From the NCBI RefSeq assembly GCF_014397245.1, contig NZ_JACLHY010000028.1, positions 1 to 64,000 on the forward strand: 64,000 bases of DNA, in the 5' to 3' direction. The notes under the pieces were generated by a model that worked only from the letters and a program-made list of their open reading frames with translations, did not search any database and was not told the DNA's origin. Origin of the DNA: Arenibacter arenosicollis. Its GTDB lineage: Bacteria > Bacteroidota > Bacteroidia > Flavobacteriales > Flavobacteriaceae. A program made the position numbers and the translations under genes. This document shows positions 44,305 through 54,591 of the stretch, in pieces (within the stretch, counting starts at the first letter, position 1; each line of letters opens with the position of its first letter).

Positions 44305-44704
44305 TTTCAAATGAAAATAAGATGTACCCATAATATAAACAGTATAATACTGATTGTTAAGAATTAGATATGAACCTCAATTTAAAAAGCTGGTCAAAAA
44401 AACCCGATCAAAGATATTCTATAATCGTATTCGACATTTGTTAAAATTTATACTTCAGCAAAAAACAAAGAACCTAATTAATATAACGTATAATTAGTCA
44501 TAATCTGATTTTACTCTGTTAAAATTTATTACCACAGCACCTAAAAAGAATTCACTTCCCTAAAGAAACAATAAAGTCCATGTAGATGGTCTTTATATAT
44601 ACGTTGTAAGTGGATAAAAAGTTTAGGTGTTTATAGGTCAGGGAGACATTTTAATCATGACAGTTTGATTGCAAATTGTTATTTTTGGAACAAATTAGAA
44701 ATAC
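44305..44704. other. Divergent intergenic region
   Basis: This 400-base AT-rich gap separates the minus-strand serine hydrolase from uridine kinase. I see no RNA gene or repeat in it. A -7 box TATTTTTG at 44680-44687 (TAnnTTTG) lies 17 bases before the uridine kinase ATG, so that gene has its own promoter. I found no equally good box for the serine hydrolase. Confidence 0.5.
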
Positions 44705-45313
44705 ATGTTGGTTATTGGTATTGCGGGTGGTACGGGTTGTGGAAAAACTACGGTTGTAAATCAAATTATAAATGAATTACCATATGAGGAAGTAGGGGTC
44801 ATTTCCCAAGATTCTTACTATTGCGACCTGTCCCACTTATCATATGACGAACGTACCCAAGTAAATTTTGACCATCCACGTGCCATAGATTTTGAATTAT
44901 TGGGCAACCATTTACAGGATTTAAAAAAAGGAATTCCAATTCACCAACCCGTTTATTCTTTTGTTAAACACAATCGTACCACTGACACCATACTAACACA
45001 CCCTAGAAAGGTTATGATCGTAGAGGGTATCTTAATAATGACAAATCCTAAAATAAGGGAGATGTTCGACATTAAAATATTTGTCCATGCCGATTCGGAT
45101 GAGCGATTGATAAGGCGTCTAAAAAGGGATATAACTGAACGTGGCAGGGATTTGGATGAAGTTTTAACACGGTATCAAAATACCCTAAAACCTATGCACA
45201 ATCAATTTATAGAGCCCACAAAGGAATATGCCGATATTATTATTCCAAACAATAAATACAATACCGTGGCAGTAGATATCGTAAGAACCATAATCAACGA
45301 AAAATTAAGTTAA
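44705..45313 (+). CDS. udk: Uridine kinase
   Basis: A 202-residue P-loop kinase phosphorylating uridine and cytidine to UMP and CMP in pyrimidine salvage. The Walker A is GIAGGTGCGKTT at residues 5-16. DSYYCDL, FDHPRAIDFELL and the lid region RLIRRLKRDITERGR are family hallmarks. Length is normal. The FtsB-like gene starts seven bases after the stop. Confidence 0.95.
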   Translation: MLVIGIAGGTGCGKTTVVNQIINELPYEEVGVISQDSYYCDLSHLSYDERTQVNFDHPRAIDFELLGNHLQDLKKGIPIHQPVYSFVKHNRTTDTILTHPRKVMIVEGILIMTNPKIREMFDIKIFVHADSDERLIRRLKRDITERGRDLDEVLTRYQNTLKPMHNQFIEPTKEYADIIIPNNKYNTVAVDIVRTIINEKLS

Positions 45314-45319
45314 TCACCT

Positions 45320-45652
45320 ATGGGAATCAAAGGGATAAGAAATAAAAAATGGTTTGGCGTGGTTACCAATATGTATGTTTTGGTACTAACAATTTTTGTG
45401 GTTTGGATGGTTTTTTTCGATACCAACTCCCTCCTAATACATTGGGAACTAAAAAAGCAAATAAACAATCTTGAAAAGCAAAAAGATTTTCTCCATGAGG
45501 AGATAGCAAGGGATAAAAAAATCATAGAAAAATTGTCGGATCCCGAGGAGTTGGAAAAATTTGCCCGGGAACAGTACTATTTGAAAAGAAAAAACGAAGA
45601 GATATATTTAATTGAATATGAAGATAGTCTAAAAACAAAGGATGATGAGTAA
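45320..45652 (+). CDS. FtsB/DivIC-like septum formation initiator
   Basis: A 110-residue bitopic membrane protein with one helix at about residues 15-33 and a coiled coil at about 40-75 (KKQINNLEKQKDFLHEEIARD). It ends with the LSDPEELEKFAREQYYLKRKNEE segment typical of the family. It would act in the divisome with FtsL and FtsQ. It lies between uridine kinase and the mutase genes, and its end overlaps the next start. Confidence 0.88.
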   Translation: MGIKGIRNKKWFGVVTNMYVLVLTIFVVWMVFFDTNSLLIHWELKKQINNLEKQKDFLHEEIARDKKIIEKLSDPEELEKFAREQYYLKRKNEEIYLIEYEDSLKTKDDE

Positions 45653-47027
45653 CCTTAAACTCTTTAACGATTTTCCCGAGATTTCTTCCAAAGCCTGGAA
45701 GCAAAAAATCCAGTTCGACTTACAAGGTGAGGATTACAATGAAAAGTTGGTTTGGGAATCCCCTGAGGGCATAAAAGTAAAACCTTTCTATCATTCGGAA
45801 GACCTGAAGGCCCTCAAGTTAAAGGGAGCCACTAAAAATACTGGTTGGCGCATTGGACAGGGAATATTCTCGGGAAATACCAAATTGGCCAACAAAAAGG
45901 CCTTGGACGCCATTGCAAGGGGAGCTGAGAGTATCCAATTTACCATTCCATCCGAAGAAATAAAGATTCATGAGCTGCTTAAAGAAATAGACCTTGGGCA
46001 AACAGATATTTATTTTAACCTTCAATTTCTATCCTCCTCTTATGTAATATCAATATTGGAGGCCACCAAAAACCAAATCAACAAGGTTTATCTCAATGTA
46101 GATATCATTGGTAATTTGGCCAAAAATGGCAACTGGCAATTCAACCTTAACCAAGACCATAAAATATTAGATGACATTCTTAATTTAAATCACACCCAAA
46201 CCTTGTGTGTAGATGTTGCCCTCTATGAGAATGCCGGGGCTAATCTAATACAACAATTAGCCTATGCCGTTGCCCACGCAAATGAATATTTGAACCATTT
46301 AAACGACAAGCATAAGGACACACTTAAAAGAACTGTAATTACCTTTAAGGTTTCCGTAGGAAGCAATTATTTTTTTGAAATTGCCAAACTTAGGGCTCTG
46401 AGAATATTGTTTGGGACACTAGCCCAAGAATATGGAGCTTTGGAGCAGTGCCACATAATTGCTACACCTACCTTTAGAAACAAAACCCTGTACGACTACA
46501 ACAATAACATGCTGCGAACTACCACTGAATGTATGTCGGCTATTTTAGGGGAGGCAGATATGGTAATAAATATGCCATATGACGCCATTTACCACAAGGA
46601 CAATGAATTTGGCGAACGTATGGCCAGAAATCAATTGCTGATTTTGAAACACGAGAGCTATTTTGACAAAGTGGACAATGCGGCGGATGGAACTTATTAT
46701 ATAGAATCCATCACCCATCAACTTTCAACCAAAGCACTGGATTTATTTAAACAAATTGAAGCGGGAGGAGGTTTTTTGGTACAACTAAAAGAACACATCA
46801 TTCAGAAAAAAATAAAGGAAAGTGCAGCTAAAGAACAAGATAATTTTAATAGGCTCGACAAAATCTTGGTGGGCACCAATAAGCATGCTTCCAGGTTGGA
46901 TAAAATGAAGGATAATTTAGAAATGTATCCATTTGTAAAAACGAATACCCGGAAAACCTTGATCGAACCGATCATTGAAAAAAGATTGTCCGAGGATTGG
47001 GAACAAAAGCGATTAAAAATAGAATAA
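45642..47027 (+). CDS. mutA: Methylmalonyl-CoA mutase small (beta) subunit
   Basis: A 461-residue subunit of the B12-dependent enzyme that interconverts succinyl-CoA and (R)-methylmalonyl-CoA. It has the TIM-barrel part of the mutase fold (VWESPEGIKVKPFY, TEKM-like AKLRALRILF, RNQLLILKHESYFDKVDNAADGTYYIE). The B12-binding C-terminal domain and its DxHxxG are absent, as expected for this subunit, and the length is shorter than the usual small subunit of about 600-620. It starts at 45642 or 45645, overlapping the FtsB-like gene. The large subunit follows after 81 bases. Confidence 0.92.
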   Translation: MMSNLKLFNDFPEISSKAWKQKIQFDLQGEDYNEKLVWESPEGIKVKPFYHSEDLKALKLKGATKNTGWRIGQGIFSGNTKLANKKALDAIARGAESIQFTIPSEEIKIHELLKEIDLGQTDIYFNLQFLSSSYVISILEATKNQINKVYLNVDIIGNLAKNGNWQFNLNQDHKILDDILNLNHTQTLCVDVALYENAGANLIQQLAYAVAHANEYLNHLNDKHKDTLKRTVITFKVSVGSNYFFEIAKLRALRILFGTLAQEYGALEQCHIIATPTFRNKTLYDYNNNMLRTTTECMSAILGEADMVINMPYDAIYHKDNEFGERMARNQLLILKHESYFDKVDNAADGTYYIESITHQLSTKALDLFKQIEAGGGFLVQLKEHIIQKKIKESAAKEQDNFNRLDKILVGTNKHASRLDKMKDNLEMYPFVKTNTRKTLIEPIIEKRLSEDWEQKRLKIE

Positions 47028-47108
47028 CAACCTGGTCAATCAGGTTTAAAAAGATGTAAAGTTTCCAAAAGGTCCAATTGATACATTAGGTTAAGACGAT
47101 TCAATATA

Positions 47109-49283
47109 ATGGCAAGAAAAAATCTCCAACAAATTCAACTGAGGTCTGTTCCTGAAACGAACCCAAAAGACCATGACCCAGTATTGCCATTTGAGACCGC
47201 GGAAGGAATTCTCCTAAATAAAACATATTCCAAGGCAGATATTGAGGATTTGGAACATCTGAACTTTGCCGCAGGTATACCTCCCTTTCTCCGAGGACCT
47301 TATAGCACCATGTATGTCAGTAGACCCTGGACTATAAGGCAGTATGCCGGATTCTCTACAGCTGAGGAGAGCAATGCATTTTACAAAAAAAATCTCAAGG
47401 CCGGACAAAAGGGCCTTTCAGTAGCCTTTGACCTCCCAACGCATAGAGGATATGACAGCGACCATCCACGTGTGGTGGGTGATGTAGGAAAAGCCGGGGT
47501 AGCCATTGATTCCGTGGAGGATATGAAAATTTTGTTCCAGGATATTCCATTGAATGAAATGTCGGTTTCCATGACCATGAACGGTGCTGTGTTGCCCATA
47601 TTGGCATTTTATATTGTAGCGGCAGAGGAACAGGGAGTTTTGCCAAAAGACCTTTCTGGAACCATTCAAAATGACATCCTCAAGGAATTTATGGTCAGGA
47701 ATACATATATCTACCCTCCTGCCCCCTCTATGCAGATCGTTGCAGATATTTTTAAATACACCAGTATGTTTATGCCCCAGTTTAACAGCATAAGCATTTC
47801 TGGCTATCATATGCACGAGGCAGGCGCAACCGCCGATATTGAATTGGCCTATACCCTGGCCGATGGACTGGAATATATTAGGACAGGGCTAAAAGCTGGA
47901 TTGAATATAGACGATTTTGCCCCTAGACTTTCCTTCTTTTGGGGAATTGGGATGAATCATTTCATGGAAATTGCAAAAATGCGGGCAGGTAGAATGATAT
48001 GGGCAAAATTGGTAAAACAATTTAATCCTAAAAATGAAAAATCGCTGACTTTAAGGACCCATTGCCAAACCAGTGGATGGAGCCTTACCGAGCAAGACCC
48101 GTTCAATAACATTACCAGGACAACTATAGAGGCTGCTGCGGCAGTTTTTGGCGGCACCCAGAGCCTACATACCAATGCCTTGGACGAAGCCATTGCATTG
48201 CCTACGGATTTTTCAGCACGTATTGCCCGCAATACCCAATTATATTTACAAAAGGAGGCGGAAATCACAAAAACGGTAGACCCTTGGGCCGGTAGTTATT
48301 ATCTAGAAAAACTAACGGACGAAATTGCACATAAAGCTTGGACACTCATTGAAGAAGTAGAAGCATTGGGCGGTATGACCAAGGCTATTGATGCTGGCAT
48401 ACCTAAATTAAGAATCGAGGAGGCCTCTGCAAAAAAACAAGCTCGCATAGACAGTGGTAGGGACATCATTGTCGGAATTAATAAATACACGACCAAGGAA
48501 GAAGATACCCTTCAAATATTGGAAGTGGATAATGCCGAAGTTAGAAGGCAACAGTTAGCACGTTTAAAAGTCGTAAAGGAAAAAAGAAATGAAAGTGATG
48601 TTAGGCAATCACTGCAAGAATTAACCGAAATTGCCACACGTAGAATTAACTCCCAAGTTCCCAAAACAGCTAACGAATCAGCTATAGATGAGGAAAATTT
48701 ATTAGCTTTAGCTATCAAGGCTGCCAGGGCAAGAGCTACATTGGGCGAGATCAGTGCTGCATTGGAGAATGCTTTTGGCAGGCATAAGGCAACTATAAAT
48801 TCGTTTACGGGAGTGTATTCAAAAGAAATAAAGGGAGATGAGAGTTTTGGCAAGGCTAGGGAAATGGCGGACAAGTTTGCCGAGCAGGAAGGCCGTAGAC
48901 CTAGAATAATGATTGCCAAAATGGGTCAGGACGGTCATGACCGGGGATCCAAAGTGGTAGCAACAGCATATGCCGACCTCGGTTTTGATGTAGATATTGG
49001 CCCACTCTTCCAAACTCCGGCAGAAGTAGCCAAACAAGCCGTGGAGAACGACGTACATATTTTGGGGATTTCTTCCTTGGCGGGCGGACACAAGACTTTG
49101 GTGCCCCAAGTACTTCAGGAATTAAAATCCTACGGACGGCAAGATATTATGGTAATCGTAGGCGGAGTAATCCCAAAACAGGATTATGAATTTTTGTATG
49201 ATGCCGGGACTGTAGCCATTTTTGGTCCAGGTACTAAAATAAGCGACACGGCCATCCAACTTCTGGAAATCCTAAGCGCATAA
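47109..49283 (+). CDS. mutB: Methylmalonyl-CoA mutase large (alpha) subunit
   Basis: A 724-residue catalytic subunit. The substrate-binding TIM barrel has [20 protein letters not shown] at about 62-81 and [16 protein letters not shown]. The C-terminal cobalamin domain has the base-off DxHxxG motif in [10 protein letters not shown] at about 611-620, then [12 protein letters not shown]. Length is normal. With the upstream subunit it forms the heterodimer used in propionate metabolism. Confidence 0.96.
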   Translation: MARKNLQQIQLRSVPETNPKDHDPVLPFETAEGILLNKTYSKADIEDLEHLNFAAGIPPFLRGPYSTMYVSRPWTIRQYAGFSTAEESNAFYKKNLKAGQKGLSVAFDLPTHRGYDSDHPRVVGDVGKAGVAIDSVEDMKILFQDIPLNEMSVSMTMNGAVLPILAFYIVAAEEQGVLPKDLSGTIQNDILKEFMVRNTYIYPPAPSMQIVADIFKYTSMFMPQFNSISISGYHMHEAGATADIELAYTLADGLEYIRTGLKAGLNIDDFAPRLSFFWGIGMNHFMEIAKMRAGRMIWAKLVKQFNPKNEKSLTLRTHCQTSGWSLTEQDPFNNITRTTIEAAAAVFGGTQSLHTNALDEAIALPTDFSARIARNTQLYLQKEAEITKTVDPWAGSYYLEKLTDEIAHKAWTLIEEVEALGGMTKAIDAGIPKLRIEEASAKKQARIDSGRDIIVGINKYTTKEEDTLQILEVDNAEVRRQQLARLKVVKEKRNESDVRQSLQELTEIATRRINSQVPKTANESAIDEENLLALAIKAARARATLGEISAALENAFGRHKATINSFTGVYSKEIKGDESFGKAREMADKFAEQEGRRPRIMIAKMGQDGHDRGSKVVATAYADLGFDVDIGPLFQTPAEVAKQAVENDVHILGISSLAGGHKTLVPQVLQELKSYGRQDIMVIVGGVIPKQDYEFLYDAGTVAIFGPGTKISDTAIQLLEILSA

Positions 49284-49701
49284 TATCCATAGTTCATGAA
49301 CGAACAGAAATGACATGAGTTCGATTGATTGATTATCAATTGATTGATTTTTTTTAAATCAAACTCATATTATAGAGGGCTAGCCCTCAAAATAAGCCTT
49401 AAAGCTCAATTAGGAAATAAGCTCAAGGCCCAAGGTATTTAATCAATGATCCCTCCTTTTTAGGCTTCTTTCCATAATTTTACTACAATGTGGCCGAGGC
49501 TTTTAATAATTGGGTCTCATTAATAAGTTGTGTATAAGTGATTCGTAAAAAAACAATAAACCTCTAATAGCCTGACAACAAATCCCATACAACTTTAACG
49601 CACTTTAACGCTAAAGACTGCAGTTATTCACCCAGTGTTAACAAATTACATTTTATAACAACTTAAATAATCGTATTTTTACCCCCTAACTTACTATGAT
49701 A
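49284..49701. other. Intergenic region before parA with several short repeats
   Basis: The 418-base gap holds a GATT-rich segment (49323-49350) containing the palindrome ATCAATTGAT. A 14-base perfect palindrome, GAGGGCTAGCCCTC, lies at 49375-49388. A tandem direct repeat of ACTTTAACGC lies at 49592-49611. The T run at 49348-49355 may end the mutase transcript. I saw no gene or RNA here. The repeats near parA could be operator sites. Confidence 0.5.
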
Positions 49702-50475
49702 ATGGGCAAAATAATTGCTATTGCTAATCAAAAAGGGGGTGTAGGAAAAACTACCACTTCGGTAAATTTGGCCGCCTCTTTAGGTGTATTGGAAAAAAAA
49801 GTATTACTCATAGACGCTGACCCCCAAGCTAATGCAACTTCAGGATTAGGATTGGATGTGGATAGTATCGAATTGGGAACTTACCAATTATTGGAACACA
49901 CCAAAACTGCTGAAGAAACTATCGTTAAGACCTCCTCCCCAAATGTAGATCTTATTCCAGCACATATTGACCTTGTAGCTATCGAAATTGAATTGGTAGA
50001 TAAGGACGATAGGGAATATATGATGAAAAAAGCCATTCGTGGACTAAAGGACAAATACGATTATATTCTTATAGATTGCGCTCCTTCACTTGGACTTTTA
50101 ACATTGAATGCCCTTACTGCGGCCGATTCTGTTATGATACCTATACAATGCGAATATTTTGCTTTGGAAGGATTGGGCAAATTACTGAATACCATTAAGA
50201 GTGTTCAAAAAATACATAATCCGGATTTGGATATAGAAGGAATGGTACTTACCATGTACGATTCCAGGTTAAGGCTATCCAACCAGGTTGTGGAAGAAGT
50301 TAAAAAGCACTTTTCCGAAATGGTGTTCGATACGATCATCCAAAGAAATGTTAGGTTAAGTGAAGCCCCAAGTTATGGCGAAAGCATTATTAAATATGAT
50401 GCCAGTAGTAAAGGAGCCGCCAATTATTTAAATTTGGCACATGAAGTAGTTGTGAAAAACAAGGAGACAGTATAA
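49702..50475 (+). CDS. parA: ParA-family chromosome-partitioning ATPase
   Basis: A 257-residue deviant Walker A ATPase. KGGVGKTT lies at about residues 10-17, LLIDADPQANATSGLG is the Walker A' region, and DYILIDCAPSLGLLT is Walker B. It drives segregation of ParB-bound origins. A start two codons upstream (49696) is also possible. Its stop overlaps the parB start (TAATG). Confidence 0.95.
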   Translation: MGKIIAIANQKGGVGKTTTSVNLAASLGVLEKKVLLIDADPQANATSGLGLDVDSIELGTYQLLEHTKTAEETIVKTSSPNVDLIPAHIDLVAIEIELVDKDDREYMMKKAIRGLKDKYDYILIDCAPSLGLLTLNALTAADSVMIPIQCEYFALEGLGKLLNTIKSVQKIHNPDLDIEGMVLTMYDSRLRLSNQVVEEVKKHFSEMVFDTIIQRNVRLSEAPSYGESIIKYDASSKGAANYLNLAHEVVVKNKETV

Positions 50476-51401
50476 TGGCGAAAGCAATAAAAAAACAAGC
50501 GTTGGGCCGCGGTTTATCAGCCCTATTAAAAGATCCTGAAAACGATATACAATCGGCTACGGACAAGAACGCCGATAAAGTAGTGGGCAATATTGTGGAA
50601 TTGGATTTGGACGCGATAGACGTTAATCCATTTCAGCCCCGTTCCAATTTTAATGATGAAGCCTTACAGGAATTGGCCTCTTCTATAAAGGAATTGGGAG
50701 TTATACAGCCAATAACGGTAAGAAAACTAGATTTTAATAAATATCAGTTAGTTTCTGGTGAACGTAGGTACAGGGCATCCAAATTAATTGGACTGGAGAC
50801 CATACCGGCCTATATCCGCATTGCAAATGACCAGGAATCCCTGGAAATGGCCTTGGTCGAAAATATTCAACGACAGGACCTGGACCCCATAGAAATTGCA
50901 CTTTCCTACCAAAGATTGATCGATGAAATTCAGTTGACACAGGAAAAAATGAGTGAGAGGGTAGGCAAAAAACGCTCTACGATCACCAACTATTTACGAT
51001 TACTGAGGTTAGACCCCATTATTCAGACAGGAATAAGGGACGGTTTTGTAACTATGGGCCACGGAAGGGCTTTGGTAAATGTGGATAAAAAGCAAGACCA
51101 AATTGCACTTTACGAAAAAATAGTAGGTGAAAATCTTTCGGTCCGTGACACGGAAAAAGCCGTTAAGGATTATCAAGAAGGTAATACCGACGCCGACCCG
51201 ATTAATTCCGCAGTGACTAAAGGGCAAAAGAAATCTGCCATAAACCCAGATTTCATTGATAAAAACCTTGGTCACCTTTCAGATTTTTTATCTGTAAAAG
51301 TAGATATTAAAGCTTCTGAAAAAGGTAAAGGAAAAATCACCATACCCTTTCATTCCAAGGAGGAATTCAATAGGCTAAAAAAATTGATTACGGGTGAGTA
51401 A
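50475..51401 (+). CDS. parB: ParB/Spo0J chromosome-partitioning protein
   Basis: A 308-residue protein with the CTPase motif GERRYRASKL at about residues 95-104, ENIQRQDLDPIEIA, a central HTH (QEKMSERVGKKRSTITNYLRLL) and a C-terminal dimerisation region. It binds parS and loads ParB clamps near the origin. I saw no parS-like 16-mer in the window. It is coupled to parA and overlaps the next gene by eight bases. Confidence 0.95.
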   Translation: MAKAIKKQALGRGLSALLKDPENDIQSATDKNADKVVGNIVELDLDAIDVNPFQPRSNFNDEALQELASSIKELGVIQPITVRKLDFNKYQLVSGERRYRASKLIGLETIPAYIRIANDQESLEMALVENIQRQDLDPIEIALSYQRLIDEIQLTQEKMSERVGKKRSTITNYLRLLRLDPIIQTGIRDGFVTMGHGRALVNVDKKQDQIALYEKIVGENLSVRDTEKAVKDYQEGNTDADPINSAVTKGQKKSAINPDFIDKNLGHLSDFLSVKVDIKASEKGKGKITIPFHSKEEFNRLKKLITGE

Positions 51402-52041
51402 ATATCTTGTTTCTCTGGCTGTATATTTTCTTGTTATAACTTTCGGACTTGCCCAAGAGGAAGAAAATACTACCCAGGCATCAGATTCCATTAAGACCAC
51501 TCTTAAAAAAGAGGGGGTTTCCGTAGTAGACACCCTAAAAGTCAAAAGAAAAGCCATAAATCCTTTGGCGCCAAGTAAGGCTGCCTTCTATTCTGCTGTA
51601 TTTCCCGGACTTGGTCAAATTTACAATAGACGTTATTGGAAGGCCCCCATTGTTTATGCAATAATGGGTGGTGGAATATATGGCTACATTTACAATGACG
51701 ACCTCTATGACCGCTTTAGAACGGCATTTAAACGCAGACAAGCTGGATTTACAGATGATGAATTTTATGATCTGGGAGCACCCAATGCCCCTGGGGCCGA
51801 TCCGGACTTTTCCGAAGCAGCCTTGGAAAGTGCACAAGAAAGATATCAAGAAGATAGGGATTTATGGCTGCTGGTCACGATTGCCATGTACGCCCTAAAT
51901 ATTGTTGATGCTAATGTTGATGCACATTTAAAACAATTTAACGTGGATGATGACCTAAGTATGGATTTAAAACCATATTTGGACCTAGATGCCATTACCG
52001 CCAGACCAGTTTATGGCTTGGCCTTAACCATTAAGTTTTAG
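51394..52041 (+). CDS. DUF5683 family exported protein
   Basis: A 215-residue protein starting at a GTG that overlaps the parB stop (GTGAGTAA). A signal peptide covers about residues 1-20. The hallmark PSKAAFYSAVFPGLGQIYNRRYWKAPIVYA is followed by membrane-interacting segments. The family is widespread in Bacteroidota, commonly near parAB and dapB, and has no assigned function. DapB follows after three bases. Confidence 0.85.
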   Translation: MSKYLVSLAVYFLVITFGLAQEEENTTQASDSIKTTLKKEGVSVVDTLKVKRKAINPLAPSKAAFYSAVFPGLGQIYNRRYWKAPIVYAIMGGGIYGYIYNDDLYDRFRTAFKRRQAGFTDDEFYDLGAPNAPGADPDFSEAALESAQERYQEDRDLWLLVTIAMYALNIVDANVDAHLKQFNVDDDLSMDLKPYLDLDAITARPVYGLALTIKF

Positions 52042-52044
52042 TTT

Positions 52045-52746
52045 ATGAATATTGCCTTGTTCGGATATGGTAAAATGGGTAAAATGATCGAACAGATCGC
52101 CCTTAAAAGAAACCATTCTATAGTAGCAAAAATTGATTTGGATGCAACAGATATAGATTTTTCGAAAATCGACGTCGCCATTGATTTTAGTATGCCAAAC
52201 GCCGCTTTTGGAAACATCAAAAACTGTCTAGAGCACAACGTCCCCATAATTTCAGGAACTACGGGTTGGCTTGAAGATTATCAAAAGGCCGTGGACCTAT
52301 GCAATGAAAACCAGGGCGCATTTATCTACGCTTCCAACTTTAGTTTGGGCGTTAACCTTTTTTTTGAGCTAAATTCCTATTTGGCAAAAATGATAGGTTC
52401 CCAAAAACAATACCGGGTTTCCATGGAGGAAATCCACCATACCCAAAAATTGGATGCACCTAGCGGAACAGCAATTACTTTGGCCGAAGGCGTTATTAAC
52501 GAAACCGATTATACCAAATGGAAATTGGACAATGCAGGGGATAGTGAAATTCCAATTACAGCTAAGCGTATCGCCGATACTCCTGGAACCCATACCGTTT
52601 CCTATGAAAGCGAGGTAGACAGCATTGAAATTAAACATACTGCCCATAACAGGGAAGGTTTTGCGTTAGGTGCTGTAATAGCAGCAGAATGGATTGTGGG
52701 AAAAACAGGTGTCTTCACCATGAAAGACGTGTTAAACCTTAGTTAA
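52045..52746 (+). CDS. dapB: 4-hydroxy-tetrahydrodipicolinate reductase
   Basis: A 233-residue NAD(P)H-dependent enzyme of lysine and diaminopimelate synthesis. It has the nucleotide-binding GYGKMGKMI at residues 6-14 and the catalytic segment EIHHTQKLDAPSGTA with the conserved His pair and Lys. It is about 40 residues shorter than the E. coli enzyme, as is usual in Bacteroidota. Confidence 0.95.
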   Translation: MNIALFGYGKMGKMIEQIALKRNHSIVAKIDLDATDIDFSKIDVAIDFSMPNAAFGNIKNCLEHNVPIISGTTGWLEDYQKAVDLCNENQGAFIYASNFSLGVNLFFELNSYLAKMIGSQKQYRVSMEEIHHTQKLDAPSGTAITLAEGVINETDYTKWKLDNAGDSEIPITAKRIADTPGTHTVSYESEVDSIEIKHTAHNREGFALGAVIAAEWIVGKTGVFTMKDVLNLS

Positions 52747-52831
52747 AGAGCGTAACAAAGATCAATTTAAAATGACTTAAAGATTGACGAGTTCTTAAAA
52801 GCCCATCAATCATTAAATAACAATTACCAAT

Positions 52832-54565
52832 ATGAACGGCACACAGTGGATTATTTTTATTTTAAGTATTCAGGTGATACATTTTTTAGGCACCTGGAAA
52901 TTATACCTAAAAGCAGGTAGAAAAGCTTGGGAAGCTGCAATCCCTGTATATAATGCCATTGTTCTGATGCAGATTATCAACAGGCCGAAATGGTGGGTAA
53001 TTTTGCTTTTTATACCAATCATTAATTTATTGATGTTTCCGGTAGTCTGGGTTGAAACCCTTAGAAGTTTTGGAAAAAACAGCTTATTGGATACCTGGTT
53101 GGCCATATTGACCTTAGGGCTTTATATTTACTATGTCAACTATTTTGAAGACGTAAAATACATTGAAAACAGGGATATACACCCCAAAAGTGCCTTAGGC
53201 GAGTGGGTCAGTTCCATTGTATTCGCCATTGTGGCCGCTACTTTGGTCCATACTTATTTGATCCAACCCTTTGTTATCCCTACAAGTTCTTTGGAAAAAA
53301 CCCTGCTGGTTGGCGATTTTCTATTCGTAAGCAAATTTCACTATGGAGCAAGGATACCAATGACTACTGTAGCCGCACCTATGGTTCACGATACCTTACC
53401 CGTACTGAAAACAAGATCCTACGTTGCCGATGTTGACCCTGCTACTTATAGAACTTCAATTTGGAACAAATTACAGTTGCCCTACCTTAGACTTCCTGGA
53501 TTTAAAAAGGTAAAACGAAACGACATTGTTGTTTTTAGCTGGCCAGCCGATACGGTTTACCAGTTCTTTAAGAAACAGAAGGGAGTGCGTAAGCCGATAG
53601 ATAAAAAATCGAACTATGTAAAACGCTGTGTTGGGGTACCGGGCGATTCCCTGACCATTAAAGATGGCTACGTTTACATTAACGGAGAAAAAACAGTTCT
53701 ACCTTATAGGGCAAAGCCTGAATTCTTGCATACGGTTACCGTAGAAGGACAATTCTCCAATGCTGCCATAGAATTATTGGGCCGGGAGAACCTATCCGGC
53801 AACGTAATTCGGGTTCCAAACAGCTCGCTACAACAGGAACGGGCTTCCGAAGTAATAACTGCCATGAATTTGGAACTGATAAAATCAGATTCAACATATA
53901 CTTATTACGCCGGCAATATTGGCAACCAAAAGGTTAAGGAATACCTGAAGTCCGAAGACATGAAGAACATGGCGCTCTTTAATCTAACCGAGGCGGAGGC
54001 CAAAAATTATACGGGCAAGGACGGCATAACCTCAATAGATAAATTTTCCTATAAGATTCCGGACACCTCTATATTCCCGCAAGATGCCGCACATTCAGGT
54101 ACCGTGGACAATATGGCGTCTATTTATATTCCTGAAAAAGGAAAAACTGTTCCTCTTAACCTCGAGGTACTTCCTATTTATGAAAAGATCATCAAGGAAT
54201 ATGAAGGAAATGACCTTAAGGTAAATGGAAACCAGATTCTTATTAACGGGGAGGTGAGCAATTCCTATACTTTTAATCAAAATTATTATTGGATGATGGG
54301 TGACAACAGACATCGATCGGAAGATAGCCGATTCTGGGGTTATGTACCTGAGGACCATATTGTAGGAACTCCCATTTTTATATGGATGAGTATAGATGGC
54401 ATCAATGATGGCATGAGCAATTGGAAAGTAAGATGGGACAGGGTTTTTACAACCGTAAACGGCGATGGAGAACCCACCTCTTATTTTAAATATTTTCTAA
54501 TCTTATTGGCAGCCTGGTTTATTTTCGATTTCTTCAGGAAAAAGAAAACAGCAGCCAATAAATAA
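52832..54565 (+). CDS. lepB: Signal peptidase I with large insertions
   Basis: A 577-residue membrane protease that cleaves exported preproteins. The N-terminus has several membrane helices (residues 1-105) before the catalytic domain. Ser153 in PTSSLEK and Lys264 in YVKRCVGVPGD form the dyad. MMGDNRHRSEDSRFWG is the conserved late box. The spacing between Ser and Lys (111 residues) and the 190-residue stretch between the Lys box and the late box are much longer than in E. coli LepB. There is one more hydrophobic helix near the C-terminus. The gene is followed by WbqC. Confidence 0.93.
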   Translation: MNGTQWIIFILSIQVIHFLGTWKLYLKAGRKAWEAAIPVYNAIVLMQIINRPKWWVILLFIPIINLLMFPVVWVETLRSFGKNSLLDTWLAILTLGLYIYYVNYFEDVKYIENRDIHPKSALGEWVSSIVFAIVAATLVHTYLIQPFVIPTSSLEKTLLVGDFLFVSKFHYGARIPMTTVAAPMVHDTLPVLKTRSYVADVDPATYRTSIWNKLQLPYLRLPGFKKVKRNDIVVFSWPADTVYQFFKKQKGVRKPIDKKSNYVKRCVGVPGDSLTIKDGYVYINGEKTVLPYRAKPEFLHTVTVEGQFSNAAIELLGRENLSGNVIRVPNSSLQQERASEVITAMNLELIKSDSTYTYYAGNIGNQKVKEYLKSEDMKNMALFNLTEAEAKNYTGKDGITSIDKFSYKIPDTSIFPQDAAHSGTVDNMASIYIPEKGKTVPLNLEVLPIYEKIIKEYEGNDLKVNGNQILINGEVSNSYTFNQNYYWMMGDNRHRSEDSRFWGYVPEDHIVGTPIFIWMSIDGINDGMSNWKVRWDRVFTTVNGDGEPTSYFKYFLILLAAWFIFDFFRKKKTAANK

Positions 54566-54591
54566 TTAATGCAGCAATAATTTTCTAAACC

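Noticed and set aside
44305-44704. Possible tRNA or small RNA in the long gap before uridine kinase
   Set aside because: No cloverleaf arms, TTC-loop motif or strong hairpin could be found.
47461-47480. CACGTG-containing sites (also near 37821 and 44884) as possible parS
   Set aside because: Flanks do not match the extended parS palindrome, and all lie in coding sequence far from parAB.
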